Source: Psychromonas sp. psych-6C06 (lineage in GTDB: Bacteria; Pseudomonadota; Gammaproteobacteria; Enterobacterales; Psychromonadaceae). From it: a stretch of DNA of 64,000 nt. The number at the start of each line of letters is the position of its first letter. Position 1 is the first letter of the stretch. The notes under the pieces are model-generated. The model searched no databases. It had not been told where the DNA came from and saw nothing but the letters and a program-made list of their open reading frames with translations. Shown here one piece after another: positions 38,271 through 47,628 of this stretch. The stretch lies in contig NZ_PIZM01000002.1 of NCBI RefSeq assembly GCF_002835465.1, forward strand, positions 610,398 through 674,397, given 5' to 3'. Made by a program: the position numbers and the translations under genes.

Positions 38271-38432
38271 AATCGCCTCAATCTCTCGCCCTGTTGTATT
38301 TGATGCCAAGAGAGTAAGAAAGACAGATGACAGAGGAATGACAGAAATATGTAGAATTAAATATTATTCAATAACAGCGAACAAGATAGAGAGAAAAGCT
38401 ATTTTTCTGATTAAATAATGGCAAGGTGTCAG

Positions 38433-38467
38433 TCTAAAAACCACCAAATAGGCTTACTTGGTGGTTT
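38433..38467 (-). terminator. Terminator of guaC
   Basis: AAACCACCAA (38438-38447) and TTGGTGGTTT (38458-38467) form a perfect 10-bp stem. On the minus strand it is followed by a T-run, about 70 bp past the guaC stop. Confidence 0.8.
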
Positions 38468-38537
38468 GGGAGCAATAATGCCGCTATTTTATAGTAGCAA
38501 ATGTAGCGCGCCGACTTAATTCGATCGCGATAACCGC

Positions 38538-39581
38538 TTACTCTTTTCCGTAAACGTTGTTTTCTTGCTCTAAAACACGAATAAAAGTCGTACGTTTAGT
38601 AAGCTCTTTTAACTTTGAAGCTCCGACATATGTACAGGTTGAGCGAACGCCCCCCATAATATCCTGAATAGTGTCAGCAACCGTACCTCGATAAGGTAAT
38701 AATACTGTTTTTCCTTCAGCTGCTCGATAATTAGCAACGCCTCCTGAATGTTTTTCCATAGCACTTTTTGAAGACATGCCATAAAACTTCATGAATTTTT
38801 TCCCCTCTTTTTCAATAATGTCACCGCCACTTTCAGTGTGCCCTGCTAACATACCGCCAAGCATCACAAAATCAGCGCCACCACCAAATGCTTTCGCAAC
38901 ATCACCCGCACAACTACAACCGCCATCGCCTATAATGTGCCCACCAAGACCATGGGCAGCATCTGCACATTCAATAATTGCAGAAAGTTGCGGGTAACCA
39001 ACACCAGTTTTAACGCGAGTAGTGCACACAGAACCGGGGCCAATGCCCACTTTAACAATGTCGGCGCCCGCGAGAATCAGTTCTTCCACCATATCGCCAG
39101 TGACAACGTTACCTGCAGTGATCACCTTATCAGGGAAGGCTTCTCTAATTTTAATAACATAATCAACAAGATGTTCAGAATAGCCATTAGCGATATCAAC
39201 ACAGATAAAAGCAATTTCATCCGATAACGCCATAATATCTTTGGTTTTTTGAAAATCGTTATCAGAGGTCCCCGTTGAAACCATGACATTTTGGATAACA
39301 GCACTGTCCGCTGATGCCACAAAACCAGCCCAATCAGCAACGGTATAGTGTTTATGAATAGCAGTTAATGCGCCATGTTGAGCCAATGTAGTTGCCATCG
39401 CAAAGCTTCCCACTGAATCCATATTAGCAGCGACAACCGGTACACCACTCCACTTGTGGCCACTATGCTTGAACGTATACTCTCGCGCTAGCTCTACCTG
39501 TGAGCGACTCTTAAGCGTTGAGCGTTTTGGACGGAAGAGGACATCTTTAAAACCTAACTTTATATCTTGTTCAATGCGCAT
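38538..39581 (-). CDS. guaC: GMP reductase GuaC
   Basis: NADPH-dependent reductive deamination of GMP to IMP, 347 aa. The IMPDH/GMPR barrel has [21 protein letters not shown] at the N-terminus, the catalytic-Cys loop [22 protein letters not shown] (about residue 186), [28 protein letters not shown] and the flap [22 protein letters not shown]. The absence of CBS domains and the short length separate it from IMP dehydrogenase. It is a single gene with its own terminator. Confidence 0.96.
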   Translation of the reverse strand: MRIEQDIKLGFKDVLFRPKRSTLKSRSQVELAREYTFKHSGHKWSGVPVVAANMDSVGSFAMATTLAQHGALTAIHKHYTVADWAGFVASADSAVIQNVMVSTGTSDNDFQKTKDIMALSDEIAFICVDIANGYSEHLVDYVIKIREAFPDKVITAGNVVTGDMVEELILAGADIVKVGIGPGSVCTTRVKTGVGYPQLSAIIECADAAHGLGGHIIGDGGCSCAGDVAKAFGGGADFVMLGGMLAGHTESGGDIIEKEGKKFMKFYGMSSKSAMEKHSGGVANYRAAEGKTVLLPYRGTVADTIQDIMGGVRSTCTYVGASKLKELTKRTTFIRVLEQENNVYGKE

Positions 39582-39650
39582 GACTGTTTCCTATGTTTAT
39601 TTAAAAAATATCAACAAGCTGGCTTTTATTGACTGATAAAACAACAGGCA

Positions 39651-39686
39651 AAAAAAAACCGAAACACTTTTACAAGTGCCCCGGTT
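39651..39686 (-). terminator. Terminator downstream of the isochorismatase-like gene
   Basis: On the minus strand, AACCG/CGGTT and CACTT/AAGTG form a two-part stem with a 4-nt loop, ending in a run of eight T. It lies about 110 bp past the stop at 39799. Confidence 0.75.
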
Positions 39687-39798
39687 GAAAACAGTATAGT
39701 GACAAAAATCAGTTAAACAAGCATACGAGCGTCAATCTATTAACATCAAAAAATAAAAGAAAGTCCCTGAGAACGCCAATACTCTAAGATATTGCTTG

Positions 39799-41169
39799 TT
39801 ACCTTAATGCAGGCATCAATTCAATTAATGTTTGCGTGTCTGAATTGTTATGCATATTAATAACGCTATTAATTTCATCTTCTGATAGGTCGATAAACTC
39901 AATCGCCTGAGTCATTTCATACCCGGTAGTTTTGAAAGTACTCGGAATGGCACCCAAGCTATATACGGTATCTAAAAAGTGAATTGGATCCATTTTTTTA
40001 CCCATCAAATTATCCTCTAAAATAACCGGCACAATCCCCGCTTCTATAAGCTTTATGGTCGCATTAATCAACTCTTTTTCCGAAACGACTCCCGAAATAA
40101 TCGCTTGATTCTTGCCAGCTTGTTGCATGCCTTTTACCACTTGATTGATATTACTCACCGATTGTAAATTAGCAGGTTTACTTAATGCTGCGGTATAACT
40201 TTTACCCTCTGCAGAAATATTAAAAGTCGCCATACCTGAACCTGGCACAAAGGAGTAAGTTACGTAATTACTCCATTGTCTCGCACGGTAAGCGATAGCT
40301 TCCTTATTATCATGTTCCGCTAATTTAATATTATTAGCATCAAGATTAAAGGTAACTGACGCCATTTTATGGCGATTCCCTTGGTATAAATTGTATCGTT
40401 GCTGAATACCATAACGCGGGCTTAAAATTATTTTTTCCTCACCATTCAACGCACCAAGAATTTGATCCGTTTTGGTTAACTTAATGCCAGCTTGCTGCAT
40501 ACGTTTAAAAGTGGGTCGAGTGTAAACTTCGGTGGAAAAAACAGCATCACTGACAACAAATACGTCAAACCCCATTTTTTTCAAACCTAATACTGTTTGC
40601 AAGACGCACACATCGGTTTCAGCACCAGCAACGATTATTTGCGTAATACCATTGTCTAATAATTGTTGCATTGCGTTATTAATTGGCGCTTCTTGGGTCG
40701 AATTAAAATAAGCCTTATAGAAACGTTGTGTTGTCTCTGATAACTCACTTTCTATTTGCGTAATAAACGGCGAGTGCATTTCAGGAAAACCTTCATAGGT
40801 AATGCTCGTTTTCAATCCAGCCTCTTTTGCACCTTGAGCAAGTGTAGCGATGCGAGTAATTTTATTTAAAATATCATGGTCAATATTTTGTGGTGGAACA
40901 GGGTATTGTGGATAATAAAGCGTTGGCCAAAAATCTGCAGTGCCAGGTACATAAGCTTGTTGCGCATCAATAATTAATAGCGCGCTATTATCCTTATTAA
41001 ATAAAACCTGTTTCTCAACTTCGATATGTTGATGCTGCGCATGCACTAACGCATGACTTCCCCACTGCAGATTTTTCTCTTTTTGCCAATGACCGCTACT
41101 TGCAGAATGCGATACAAAAGCACCTGCGATCAACAAACCACAAGCTAATTTTTGAGTGTTTTTAATCAT
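39799..41169 (-). CDS. Exported isochorismatase-family cysteine hydrolase with extra C-terminal domain
   Basis: 456 aa with an N-terminal signal peptide (about 1-25). The first half is a cysteine-hydrolase domain (isochorismatase/nicotinamidase superfamily): catalytic Asp in ALLIIDAQQAYVPG, Lys in RFYKAYFN, Cys in GAETDVCVLQTVLGL. The second half (about 265-456) has an order of elements that recalls a second, inactive isochorismatase-like fold (AIISGVVSEKELINATIKLIEAGIVPVILED, where no Cys is present). An amide of unknown identity in the periplasm is the likely substrate. The AraC-type gene just upstream on the same strand may control it. Confidence 0.8.
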   Translation of the reverse strand: MIKNTQKLACGLLIAGAFVSHSASSGHWQKEKNLQWGSHALVHAQHQHIEVEKQVLFNKDNSALLIIDAQQAYVPGTADFWPTLYYPQYPVPPQNIDHDILNKITRIATLAQGAKEAGLKTSITYEGFPEMHSPFITQIESELSETTQRFYKAYFNSTQEAPINNAMQQLLDNGITQIIVAGAETDVCVLQTVLGLKKMGFDVFVVSDAVFSTEVYTRPTFKRMQQAGIKLTKTDQILGALNGEEKIILSPRYGIQQRYNLYQGNRHKMASVTFNLDANNIKLAEHDNKEAIAYRARQWSNYVTYSFVPGSGMATFNISAEGKSYTAALSKPANLQSVSNINQVVKGMQQAGKNQAIISGVVSEKELINATIKLIEAGIVPVILEDNLMGKKMDPIHFLDTVYSLGAIPSTFKTTGYEMTQAIEFIDLSEDEINSVINMHNNSDTQTLIELMPALR

Positions 41170-41304
41170 TATTTTTCCTTATTTTATTGTTTAGTAAAAT
41201 CCATTTAATTCACAGCACGTTTTGCGAATTAAAAAATATATTCCAATAAAACAAGGTGTTATTCGTACAACATTATAAAGCTGAACCTTTGTAAACACTA
41301 TTAT

Positions 41305-42447
41305 TTAAGCTAGCTCACACTTTATTGCCAAGCCTTGCTTTCTAAACTGCGAAGGGGTAAATCCAGTATGTTTTTTAAATGCGCTATTAAAGGTCGATTT
41401 ACTATTAAAGCCATTTTCTAATGCTATTTCCAAAATGGTGAGGTGTCCGTATTGTTCATCTTTTAACTGTTTTTTAACCGACTTCAAACGATGACCATTC
41501 ACATAGTCGAAAAAGTTACATTGATAAAACTGATTAATCACCTGACTTACATAATGACTGGGCACATCAATTTTTTCAGAAACTTGAGCCAGTGTTAAAC
41601 GAGATTGAGAAAAAATTCCCTGGGCCATAATTTGCTCTAATTGCTCTGCAATCTCTGCTAATTGAGGTGAAGCTAATTTTGTCTGAGCATATTTTTCTGG
41701 TTTTGCTACGTCCACCGTTTTGTGCATAAAAGGAAGATAACAGAGACTTAGATAGGTCATGAGATTGATCCAAACAACAGTAGGAAGGTAGCTCAACATA
41801 TACAAAAGGGCAGCAGGTAATGGGATAAAAGCTAAGCCAAATATGACCACAAACCACATGATAATATGCACAATCAGCATCGATAATAGCCAGCTTGAGT
41901 GGCTTAATTGAGCACTAGCGGTACACTTTTGTTGCTTATATTTGCTGTGCAGAATTACCGCTAAGGCGCTGATTGAATAAAACAGGGGATGCCATAATGT
42001 GAGTGACTGAATAAGCATCACAGGCTCACTAAAAATAGCCCACTGCCCACCTTCTAAATAAGCATTAATAGCAGTTAAGCGCATCTCTGTAGTCAGCATA
42101 AATACTTCAGGAATAATCATCATAAAATACAATAAGGCAGGTAAAAAATGCATTAGATGCCAATAACTGAGCTTTTTGTCTGTAAGTAACTGCAAAACCC
42201 ACAATAACAACAATGGGCCATAAACTATGTCAAATGAGAACCAAAAACCAAACCACTGGCTAATCGGCAGTGCGATTTTAAAATAAAGCAGTAGCTTACT
42301 TATAATTTCAAATGAAAAAAGTGCTAGCCATCCAGAAAGCAGGAACTGCTTTTTACGATACATCAAGGTAGAAAAAATAAGAGATTGAAATACCCCAACC
42401 GATAACAGGGTATAGACAATCACGTTTAAACTGAGAAATTCATCCAT
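41305..42447 (-). CDS. Membrane-bound AraC-family regulator
   Basis: About 380 aa. The N-terminal part (about residues 1-235) is hydrophobic with around seven membrane segments; the C-terminal part is a two-HTH AraC DNA-binding domain (LTLAQVSEKIDVPSHYVSQVINQ and LTILEIALENGFNSKSTFNSAFKKHTGFTPSQFR). Such proteins sense a signal in or across the membrane. I chose the ATG at 42447; an ATG at 42456 and a GTG at 42477 are also open and no RBS decides. It precedes the exported hydrolase gene by 135 bp and is divergent from the zinc-type ABC operon. Confidence 0.85.
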   Translation of the reverse strand: MDEFLSLNVIVYTLLSVGVFQSLIFSTLMYRKKQFLLSGWLALFSFEIISKLLLYFKIALPISQWFGFWFSFDIVYGPLLLLWVLQLLTDKKLSYWHLMHFLPALLYFMMIIPEVFMLTTEMRLTAINAYLEGGQWAIFSEPVMLIQSLTLWHPLFYSISALAVILHSKYKQQKCTASAQLSHSSWLLSMLIVHIIMWFVVIFGLAFIPLPAALLYMLSYLPTVVWINLMTYLSLCYLPFMHKTVDVAKPEKYAQTKLASPQLAEIAEQLEQIMAQGIFSQSRLTLAQVSEKIDVPSHYVSQVINQFYQCNFFDYVNGHRLKSVKKQLKDEQYGHLTILEIALENGFNSKSTFNSAFKKHTGFTPSQFRKQGLAIKCELA

Positions 42448-42721
42448 AAATAACATCAGGTAAAAAAATGGTGGCACTATTATTCAGGCAATTAAGCATC
42501 GACTCAATGTAATACGATTAAATTTTTGTATAACATTGATTTAAAACAGAAGAGATAGCTTTCAATTGATTATCGACTTTAACCTCATAAATATACGATC
42601 TCATTATGCACTTACAATAGCTCGCGATAATGAAGGTGAAACGCATACTAATCACGCACTATAAAGCATAAAAATTTAATACCATAAGTACCTTTTAAAC
42701 GATTCCACCTCAACCCTATAT

Positions 42722-42736
42722 TGTTATATTATAACA
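42722..42736. promoter_or_regulatory. Zur-box-like operator upstream of the ABC operon
   Basis: TGTTATATTATAACA is a perfect inverted repeat around a central T and equals the core of the gammaproteobacterial Zur consensus (TGTTATAnTATAACA). It lies about 100 bp before the GTG of the ATPase gene and about 275 bp before the AraC-type gene. Zinc-bound Zur would repress here and zinc shortage would derepress. Confidence 0.75.
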
Positions 42737-42838
42737 TTATAGGTAACATGATCATAAAGTGGTAATGCACAAAAAAGATCGTATCGTTTCTAAGTCATTT
42801 CATGACTTTAGATTGTAAAAAAAGATAAAGGTATCACT

Positions 42839-43531
42839 GTGATAAAAATTAATAATTTATGTTTTTCGTGGGCGAATAAACCCATCATCGATATTCCTGA
42901 GCTTCTGATTAATCATGGTGAACACCTGTTTATTGAAGGGCCAAGTGGTTCTGGTAAAAGTACACTATTAAACTTATTGGCCGGTGTATTAATACCACAA
43001 GAAGGTGAAATAACTGTTTTAGATCAGCCTCTTAATAAGTTATCAGGCAGTGAAAAAGATAGCTTTAGAGCTAATCATATTGGCTTTATTTTTCAACAGT
43101 TTAATTTAATACCTTACCTCAGTGTTATTGATAACATCACCCTGCCCTGCTCATTTTCAAAATCTAGAAAAAACAAAGCGATCACCCGCAGTGGCAATTT
43201 AAAAAATGAAGCAATCCGTCTATTAAATGCATTAGGATTGGATGATAAGGAGCTGTTTCAACGTTCAGTCACTGAGTTAAGTGTCGGCCAGCAACAACGA
43301 GTGGCAGCAGCAAGAGCCATGTTAGGGTCACCTGATATTATTATTGCTGATGAGCCTACTTCTGCGTTGGACAATGAACATCGACAAGCATTCATTAAAA
43401 CACTGTTTATTGAATGTGAAAAAGAAAATATTACCCTCATTTTTGTTAGTCATGATAAAAGCCTAAAACAACATTTCAAGCACACGATTAACTTACCTGA
43501 AATAAATGCAATCATGATGGAGAACTTGTAA
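42839..43531 (+). CDS. ABC transporter ATP-binding protein (MacB/LolD type), zinc-linked
   Basis: 230-aa ATPase: Walker A GPSGSGKST (about residue 37), Q-loop FIFQQFNL, signature LSVGQQQR, Walker B IIIADEPTSALD, H-loop VSHD. GTG start at 42839 with AAAGG seven bases before. The stop overlaps the start of the permease gene (TAATG), so they are translated as a pair. The closest type is the LolD/MacB/FtsE group, which powers mechanotransmission rather than classic import. The Zur-like box upstream and the His-rich permease suggest a zinc role. Confidence 0.9.
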   Translation: MIKINNLCFSWANKPIIDIPELLINHGEHLFIEGPSGSGKSTLLNLLAGVLIPQEGEITVLDQPLNKLSGSEKDSFRANHIGFIFQQFNLIPYLSVIDNITLPCSFSKSRKNKAITRSGNLKNEAIRLLNALGLDDKELFQRSVTELSVGQQQRVAAARAMLGSPDIIIADEPTSALDNEHRQAFIKTLFIECEKENITLIFVSHDKSLKQHFKHTINLPEINAIMMENL

Positions 43532-45282
43532 TGGCTATTTTATCATTAGCGTTCAAGAGCTTATGGAACCGTAAACTCACATTTTTTATCACGCTTTTCT
43601 CGATAGCGATCAGTGTGACATTATTACTCGGCGTTCAGACATTAAAAGATGAAACAAAAACGAGTTTCATGAAAAGTATCTCTGGTACGGATCTCATTAT
43701 TGGTGCGCGTGGTGCATCATCACAGTTATTATTAAGCTCTGTTTTTCATATAGGTAATACGACCAACACTCTAAAATATAGCTCTTATGAACAGATAGCA
43801 AAATTACCTACTGTCGAGTGGGCAGTGCCAATCTCGCTCGGAGACTCGCACAAAGGTTATACAGTAATGGCTACTGATTTAAGCTTTTTTGAACATTATA
43901 GTTATGCCAATAAACAAAAGATTGCAATTCAAAAAGGAAAAATATCAACAGATATGTTTGCGGTTGCGATTGGTGCAGATGTTGCGAAAAAGCTCAACTA
44001 TAAAATTGGTGATAGCATTATCATGACCCATGGAGGAGGTGAAATTCATGGACATGATCATGATGATATCCCCTATTTTATTAGCGCCATTTTAAAGCCA
44101 ACCTTTACCGCTATTGATCAAACACTGATCATCTCATTAGAAGCAATGGAAGCAATGCATGCCGATGACCATGGGCATATAGGCGCGTTATCGCATGAGA
44201 CACACGCAAACCATGACGAGCACGAACATCATGAGTCACACGCAAACCATGACGATCATGAACACGAGCACCATGAATCACATGCAAGTCATGACGAACA
44301 CGAGCATCATGAATCACATGCAAGTCATGACGAACACGAACACGAGCATCATGAATCACACGCAAGTCATGACGAACACGAACACGCGCATCATGAATCA
44401 CACGCAAGTCATGACGAGCATGAACACGAGCATGAACACGAGCATCATGAATCACACGCAAACCATGACGAGAACGAACATCATGAGTCACACGCAAACC
44501 ATGACGAGCATGAACATGAGCACCATGAATCACACGCAAGTCATGACGAACACGAACACGAGCATAATGAATCACACGCAAGTCATGACGAGCATGAACA
44601 CGAGCATCATGAATCACACACAAGCCATGACGAGCACGAACACCATGAAACACATGCAAACCATGACGAGCACAAGCACCATCAAGACACACCAGAACAA
44701 AAGATTGCACGTTTACTAAAGTTAAAACCAGACAATATCAATGCGATTTTTGTCGGGCTTACCTCACGCCAATCAGTACTTGGCATGCAACGATATGTAA
44801 ACACTTTTCAAGCAGAGCCACTATCGGCGATCATGCCAGCAGTTGCACTTCAAGAGTTATGGCAATTCTTTAGCATTGCAGAAACGGCTTTAGATATCGT
44901 GACTATTTTTGTTGTTTTAGTTGGATTGCTAGGCATGCTGAGTATTATTTTGATGAGCCTAAATGAACGAAGAAGAGAGATGGCAATTTTACGCTCCGTA
45001 GGTGCTCGCCCAGCACATATATTTGCACTAATTATCGGTGAAGCAGGCTTTGTTTGTTTTGCTGGTATTATGCTTGGTATCGCGTTAATGTATTTCTTGC
45101 TATTAACGTTGCAAGCACCTTTAGCAACCTATTATGGCTTTTATCTTGATATCAATATGCTGACATCAAGCGATCTCTTTATTTTATTCATTATTCAGGC
45201 TAGTGCATTACTCATCGCATTAATTCCTGGTTTATTAATTTACAGGTACTCTTTGTCTGACGGCATGAGTATTAAATTTTAG
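43531..45282 (+). CDS. FtsX/MacB-type ABC permease with long histidine-rich repeat insert
   Basis: 583 aa. One membrane segment near the N-terminus (about 16-36), a periplasmic MacB-type core domain, then three C-terminal membrane segments (about 455-480, 500-530, 550-575) with the FtsX pattern SLNERRREMAILRSVGARP. A region of about 165 residues (221-385) in the periplasmic part consists of repeats such as HESHASHDEHEHEH, and is almost entirely His, Glu, Asp, Ser and Ala. A shorter GGGEIHGHDHDD lies just before. The insert should bind Zn or other divalent metals in the periplasm. It is coupled to the ATPase gene and followed after 8 bp by a DUF3299 gene. Confidence 0.9.
   Translation: MAILSLAFKSLWNRKLTFFITLFSIAISVTLLLGVQTLKDETKTSFMKSISGTDLIIGARGASSQLLLSSVFHIGNTTNTLKYSSYEQIAKLPTVEWAVPISLGDSHKGYTVMATDLSFFEHYSYANKQKIAIQKGKISTDMFAVAIGADVAKKLNYKIGDSIIMTHGGGEIHGHDHDDIPYFISAILKPTFTAIDQTLIISLEAMEAMHADDHGHIGALSHETHANHDEHEHHESHANHDDHEHEHHESHASHDEHEHHESHASHDEHEHEHHESHASHDEHEHAHHESHASHDEHEHEHEHEHHESHANHDENEHHESHANHDEHEHEHHESHASHDEHEHEHNESHASHDEHEHEHHESHTSHDEHEHHETHANHDEHKHHQDTPEQKIARLLKLKPDNINAIFVGLTSRQSVLGMQRYVNTFQAEPLSAIMPAVALQELWQFFSIAETALDIVTIFVVLVGLLGMLSIILMSLNERRREMAILRSVGARPAHIFALIIGEAGFVCFAGIMLGIALMYFLLLTLQAPLATYYGFYLDINMLTSSDLFILFIIQASALLIALIPGLLIYRYSLSDGMSIKF
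44191..44682 (+). repeat. In-frame His-rich tandem repeat inside the permease gene
   Basis: Degenerate tandem units of about 33-51 bp built on CATGAATCACACGCAAGTCATGACGAACACGAA-like blocks (split here as CATGAATCACACGCAAGT and CATGACGAACACGAA). All units are multiples of three, so the frame is kept. Unit lengths vary by HEHEH insertions, a pattern typical of slippage or unequal crossing-over. Long open frames on the other strand and in a second forward frame are by-products of the repeat. Confidence 0.9.
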
Positions 45283-45290
45283 GAAGTAAT

Positions 45291-45941
45291 ATGAAGCCCC
45301 TCTTCTTGCTATGCTTGTCACTCTGTTTTGCTTCAACGCTCCAAGCAGCTGAACCGATAAAAATAAGCTGGCAAGATTTGAGGGGGAAAATTGCTCCCTA
45401 CGAAGATCCTTTTATAGATCTCAGTAACGATCAACTTTATCACCTATCGATTTCAGCACGCATCACTGAGCTACAAAAAAAAGCCCCCGAAAAAGTGACC
45501 CCTGAAATGCTTGATGCAGCTGAAAGTGCAAAAGCAGCACTGATCGCAGAAAAGCTAGATATTGATTACCTACTTGCACAACGGCTTATTTTAATGGAAA
45601 AACGCCAGCAAGCGGCGGTAGCTACCAATCCGACACTAGCCGATAAACAGATAGAAATGCCCGGTTATATGCTCGCCATTGAATTTGATGGTGAGCTTGT
45701 TTCAGAATTTCTTTTAGTGCCCGTTGTTGGCGCTTGCTCACACAAGCCCGTTCCTCCAGCCAATCAAATCGTCTTCGTTAAAACTAAAACTCCCGTTAAA
45801 GCTGGCTCACCTTATATGCCAATTGTTGTTACCGGACAATTACGACTTAAGCCACAAGCAAAGGATCTATATTTAGTTGATGGCAGTAAACGCATCGAGA
45901 TGGCATATAGTATCGAAGATGCAACTATAGAGCCTTTTTAG
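45291..45941 (+). CDS. DUF3299 exported protein
   Basis: 216 aa with signal peptide (cleavage near LQAAE). The C-terminal part has the DUF3299 pattern: MPGYMLAIEFDGELVSEFLLVPVVGACSHKPVPPANQIVFVKTKTPV, with a conserved Cys-x-His that could bind metal. The middle part is helical. DUF3299 genes often follow MacB-type ABC genes in vibrios and relatives, and zinc-regulated clusters of this make-up are known there (zrg genes of V. cholerae). It is probably the periplasmic partner of the ABC pair upstream. Confidence 0.87.
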   Translation: MKPLFLLCLSLCFASTLQAAEPIKISWQDLRGKIAPYEDPFIDLSNDQLYHLSISARITELQKKAPEKVTPEMLDAAESAKAALIAEKLDIDYLLAQRLILMEKRQQAAVATNPTLADKQIEMPGYMLAIEFDGELVSEFLLVPVVGACSHKPVPPANQIVFVKTKTPVKAGSPYMPIVVTGQLRLKPQAKDLYLVDGSKRIEMAYSIEDATIEPF

Positions 45942-45970
45942 TCGCGAATAGACTGTCATTGTCTGCACAA

Positions 45971-46031
45971 CATTAAAAATACTCTATTTGCAGCAATTGA
46001 CTACATCAAGAGCAGAGAATACAAAATCAAC
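45971..46031. repeat. Fragment related to the CTAGGGTCTGTTGATC element
   Basis: CTATTTGCAGCAATTGACTA and the following CATCAAGAGCAGAGAATACA-like block resemble the interior of the 52162-52543 copy (CTATTTGCAGCGATTGACGG). ATCAACAGCCCC at the right resembles the terminal repeat. It is a short, decayed piece. Confidence 0.4.
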
Positions 46032-46051
46032 AGCCCCTTCTATTGCGCATA

Positions 46052-46080
46052 AAAATTTACACTATCAAGGTGTAAGTTTT
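46052..46080. promoter_or_regulatory. Inverted repeat upstream of the histidine kinase gene
   Basis: AAAATTTACAC and GTGTAAGTTTT form an 11-bp inverted repeat (one mismatch) with a 7-nt spacer, about 190 bp before the kinase start. It could be an operator or a weak hairpin. The rest of the 330-bp gap shows nothing clear. Confidence 0.35.
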
Positions 46081-46272
46081 GAAGTTAGTTGTTCTCCCTT
46101 AAAAACTCACAACACCGGTAGCGTAAATTTTAACAAGTAAGACGGATCACCTTTTTCATTCTTTTAGTATTATGATTATTCCGCAGTGTAAAACTTATTT
46201 TTTATGCCATATTTACTAAGGAAAATAAATTTACTCCCACTGCAGAATTTGTCACCGACAGTAAGGTTGCCT

Positions 46273-47595
46273 ATGGAAGATACTATTCGAAAGATAATTA
46301 AAGGGGTTTCAAATACCTTTGGCCATGACTTTCTTGATCAAATCTCATTAATTATGGCGGAGATAGTTGAAGCAGATTATCTTTTTGTTGCACGTCTTGA
46401 CGAAAAAAATAAAGTATCTCACACCCTCTCTTTAGTTCATCAAGGTGAACACTTACCCAATATTAGCTATGACTTAGCGGGCACGCCTTGCGCAAAAGTT
46501 ATTGAAGATACAATATGTTGCTATCCACGCGATGTTAGTCAGGTTTTCCCAGATGATCAATTACTCATCGATATGAACATTAAAGCCTACATCGGCACTC
46601 CACTCAAAAATGCACAGGGTGGTGTATTTGGGTTGATTGTTGCCCTCTATGAATCACCGATTGATAACCAAAGTGAAACCACCACATTATTTGAGCTGTT
46701 TTCTGGGCGTATTGCCGCAGAGGTCGTTAGAATGGAGTTTGAGCACCAACTGCGTAGCCTAAATGAACGACTTGAGCTTAAAGTCAAAAAGCGCACCAAA
46801 TCACTCGAAGATACCTTAAGTCGATTGGAGCATGCCAAAACCAAATTAGTTGAATCTGAAAAAATGGCAGCCTTAGGAAACTTAGTTGCCGGTGTTGCTC
46901 ATGAGGTTAATACCCCACTAGGCATTGCCATCACATCACATTCGATCATAGAAGATCAACATAAGAAGCTCAGTAAAAAAATAGAACAAAACAGCCTTAC
47001 TGTTTCTGATATGCAATCTTATTTAAAAGATGTTCATAGTTCGCTTGATTTACAATTTCATAATCTTGAACGCGCACGACACCTACTCGATAACTTTAAA
47101 CGTACCGCCACCGATCAACACATTGTCGAGTGTGAACAGATCAACCTTAAACAATATTATCAACGAGTGGTTGATACCTTACACTCTGTATTAAAAACTA
47201 AAAACGTAGATGTTGCTTTAACGATACCTGACGCGCTCACTGTCAATACATTACCGGGGATCCATGCTCAAATTATTACTAACCTAATTAACAACAGCCT
47301 AATGCATGGATTTAGTAATAAGAACAACAATAAAATAACGCTGATTATTAGCCAAAAGGAAAATGATCTTTATGAGGTTAACTATCAGGATAATGGGCTA
47401 GGAGTGAGTAAAGAAAAACATAAAAAGATATTCGAGCCTTTCTACACTACAGCAAGAAAGTCGGGAGGAAGTGGCCTAGGACTATCGATTGTTTATAACC
47501 TTATTACGCATAAACTAAACGGTAATATAAACGTCATTGATTGCGAAAAAGGATTTCATCTCCATTGGACTTTTAGACCTCAAAAAGGACTTTGA
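46273..47595 (+). CDS. GAF-domain sensor histidine kinase
   Basis: About 440 aa, no membrane segment. A GAF domain (about residues 10-160) is followed by a coiled coil (LNERLELKVKKRTKSLEDTLSRLEHAKTKL), a HisKA-type dimer domain with the phospho-His in GVAHEVNTPLG, and a HATPase_c domain with the N-box NLINNSLMHGF, G1 QDNGLGV and G2 GSGLGLSI. The ATG at 46273 has AAGG six bases upstream; the earlier ATG at 46204 has none. No response regulator is next to it, so it is an orphan kinase; the cue is unknown. Confidence 0.88.
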   Translation: MEDTIRKIIKGVSNTFGHDFLDQISLIMAEIVEADYLFVARLDEKNKVSHTLSLVHQGEHLPNISYDLAGTPCAKVIEDTICCYPRDVSQVFPDDQLLIDMNIKAYIGTPLKNAQGGVFGLIVALYESPIDNQSETTTLFELFSGRIAAEVVRMEFEHQLRSLNERLELKVKKRTKSLEDTLSRLEHAKTKLVESEKMAALGNLVAGVAHEVNTPLGIAITSHSIIEDQHKKLSKKIEQNSLTVSDMQSYLKDVHSSLDLQFHNLERARHLLDNFKRTATDQHIVECEQINLKQYYQRVVDTLHSVLKTKNVDVALTIPDALTVNTLPGIHAQIITNLINNSLMHGFSNKNNNKITLIISQKENDLYEVNYQDNGLGVSKEKHKKIFEPFYTTARKSGGSGLGLSIVYNLITHKLNGNINVIDCEKGFHLHWTFRPQKGL

Positions 47596-47628
47596 CCCTC
47601 CTTTCATGATGAATACTCAAAGATACGC

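Noticed and set aside
44129-44719. Long open frames antisense to, and in a second frame of, the permease gene
   Set aside because: They arise only from the repetitive His-rich DNA; no RBS or start context, and composition is a direct echo of the repeat.
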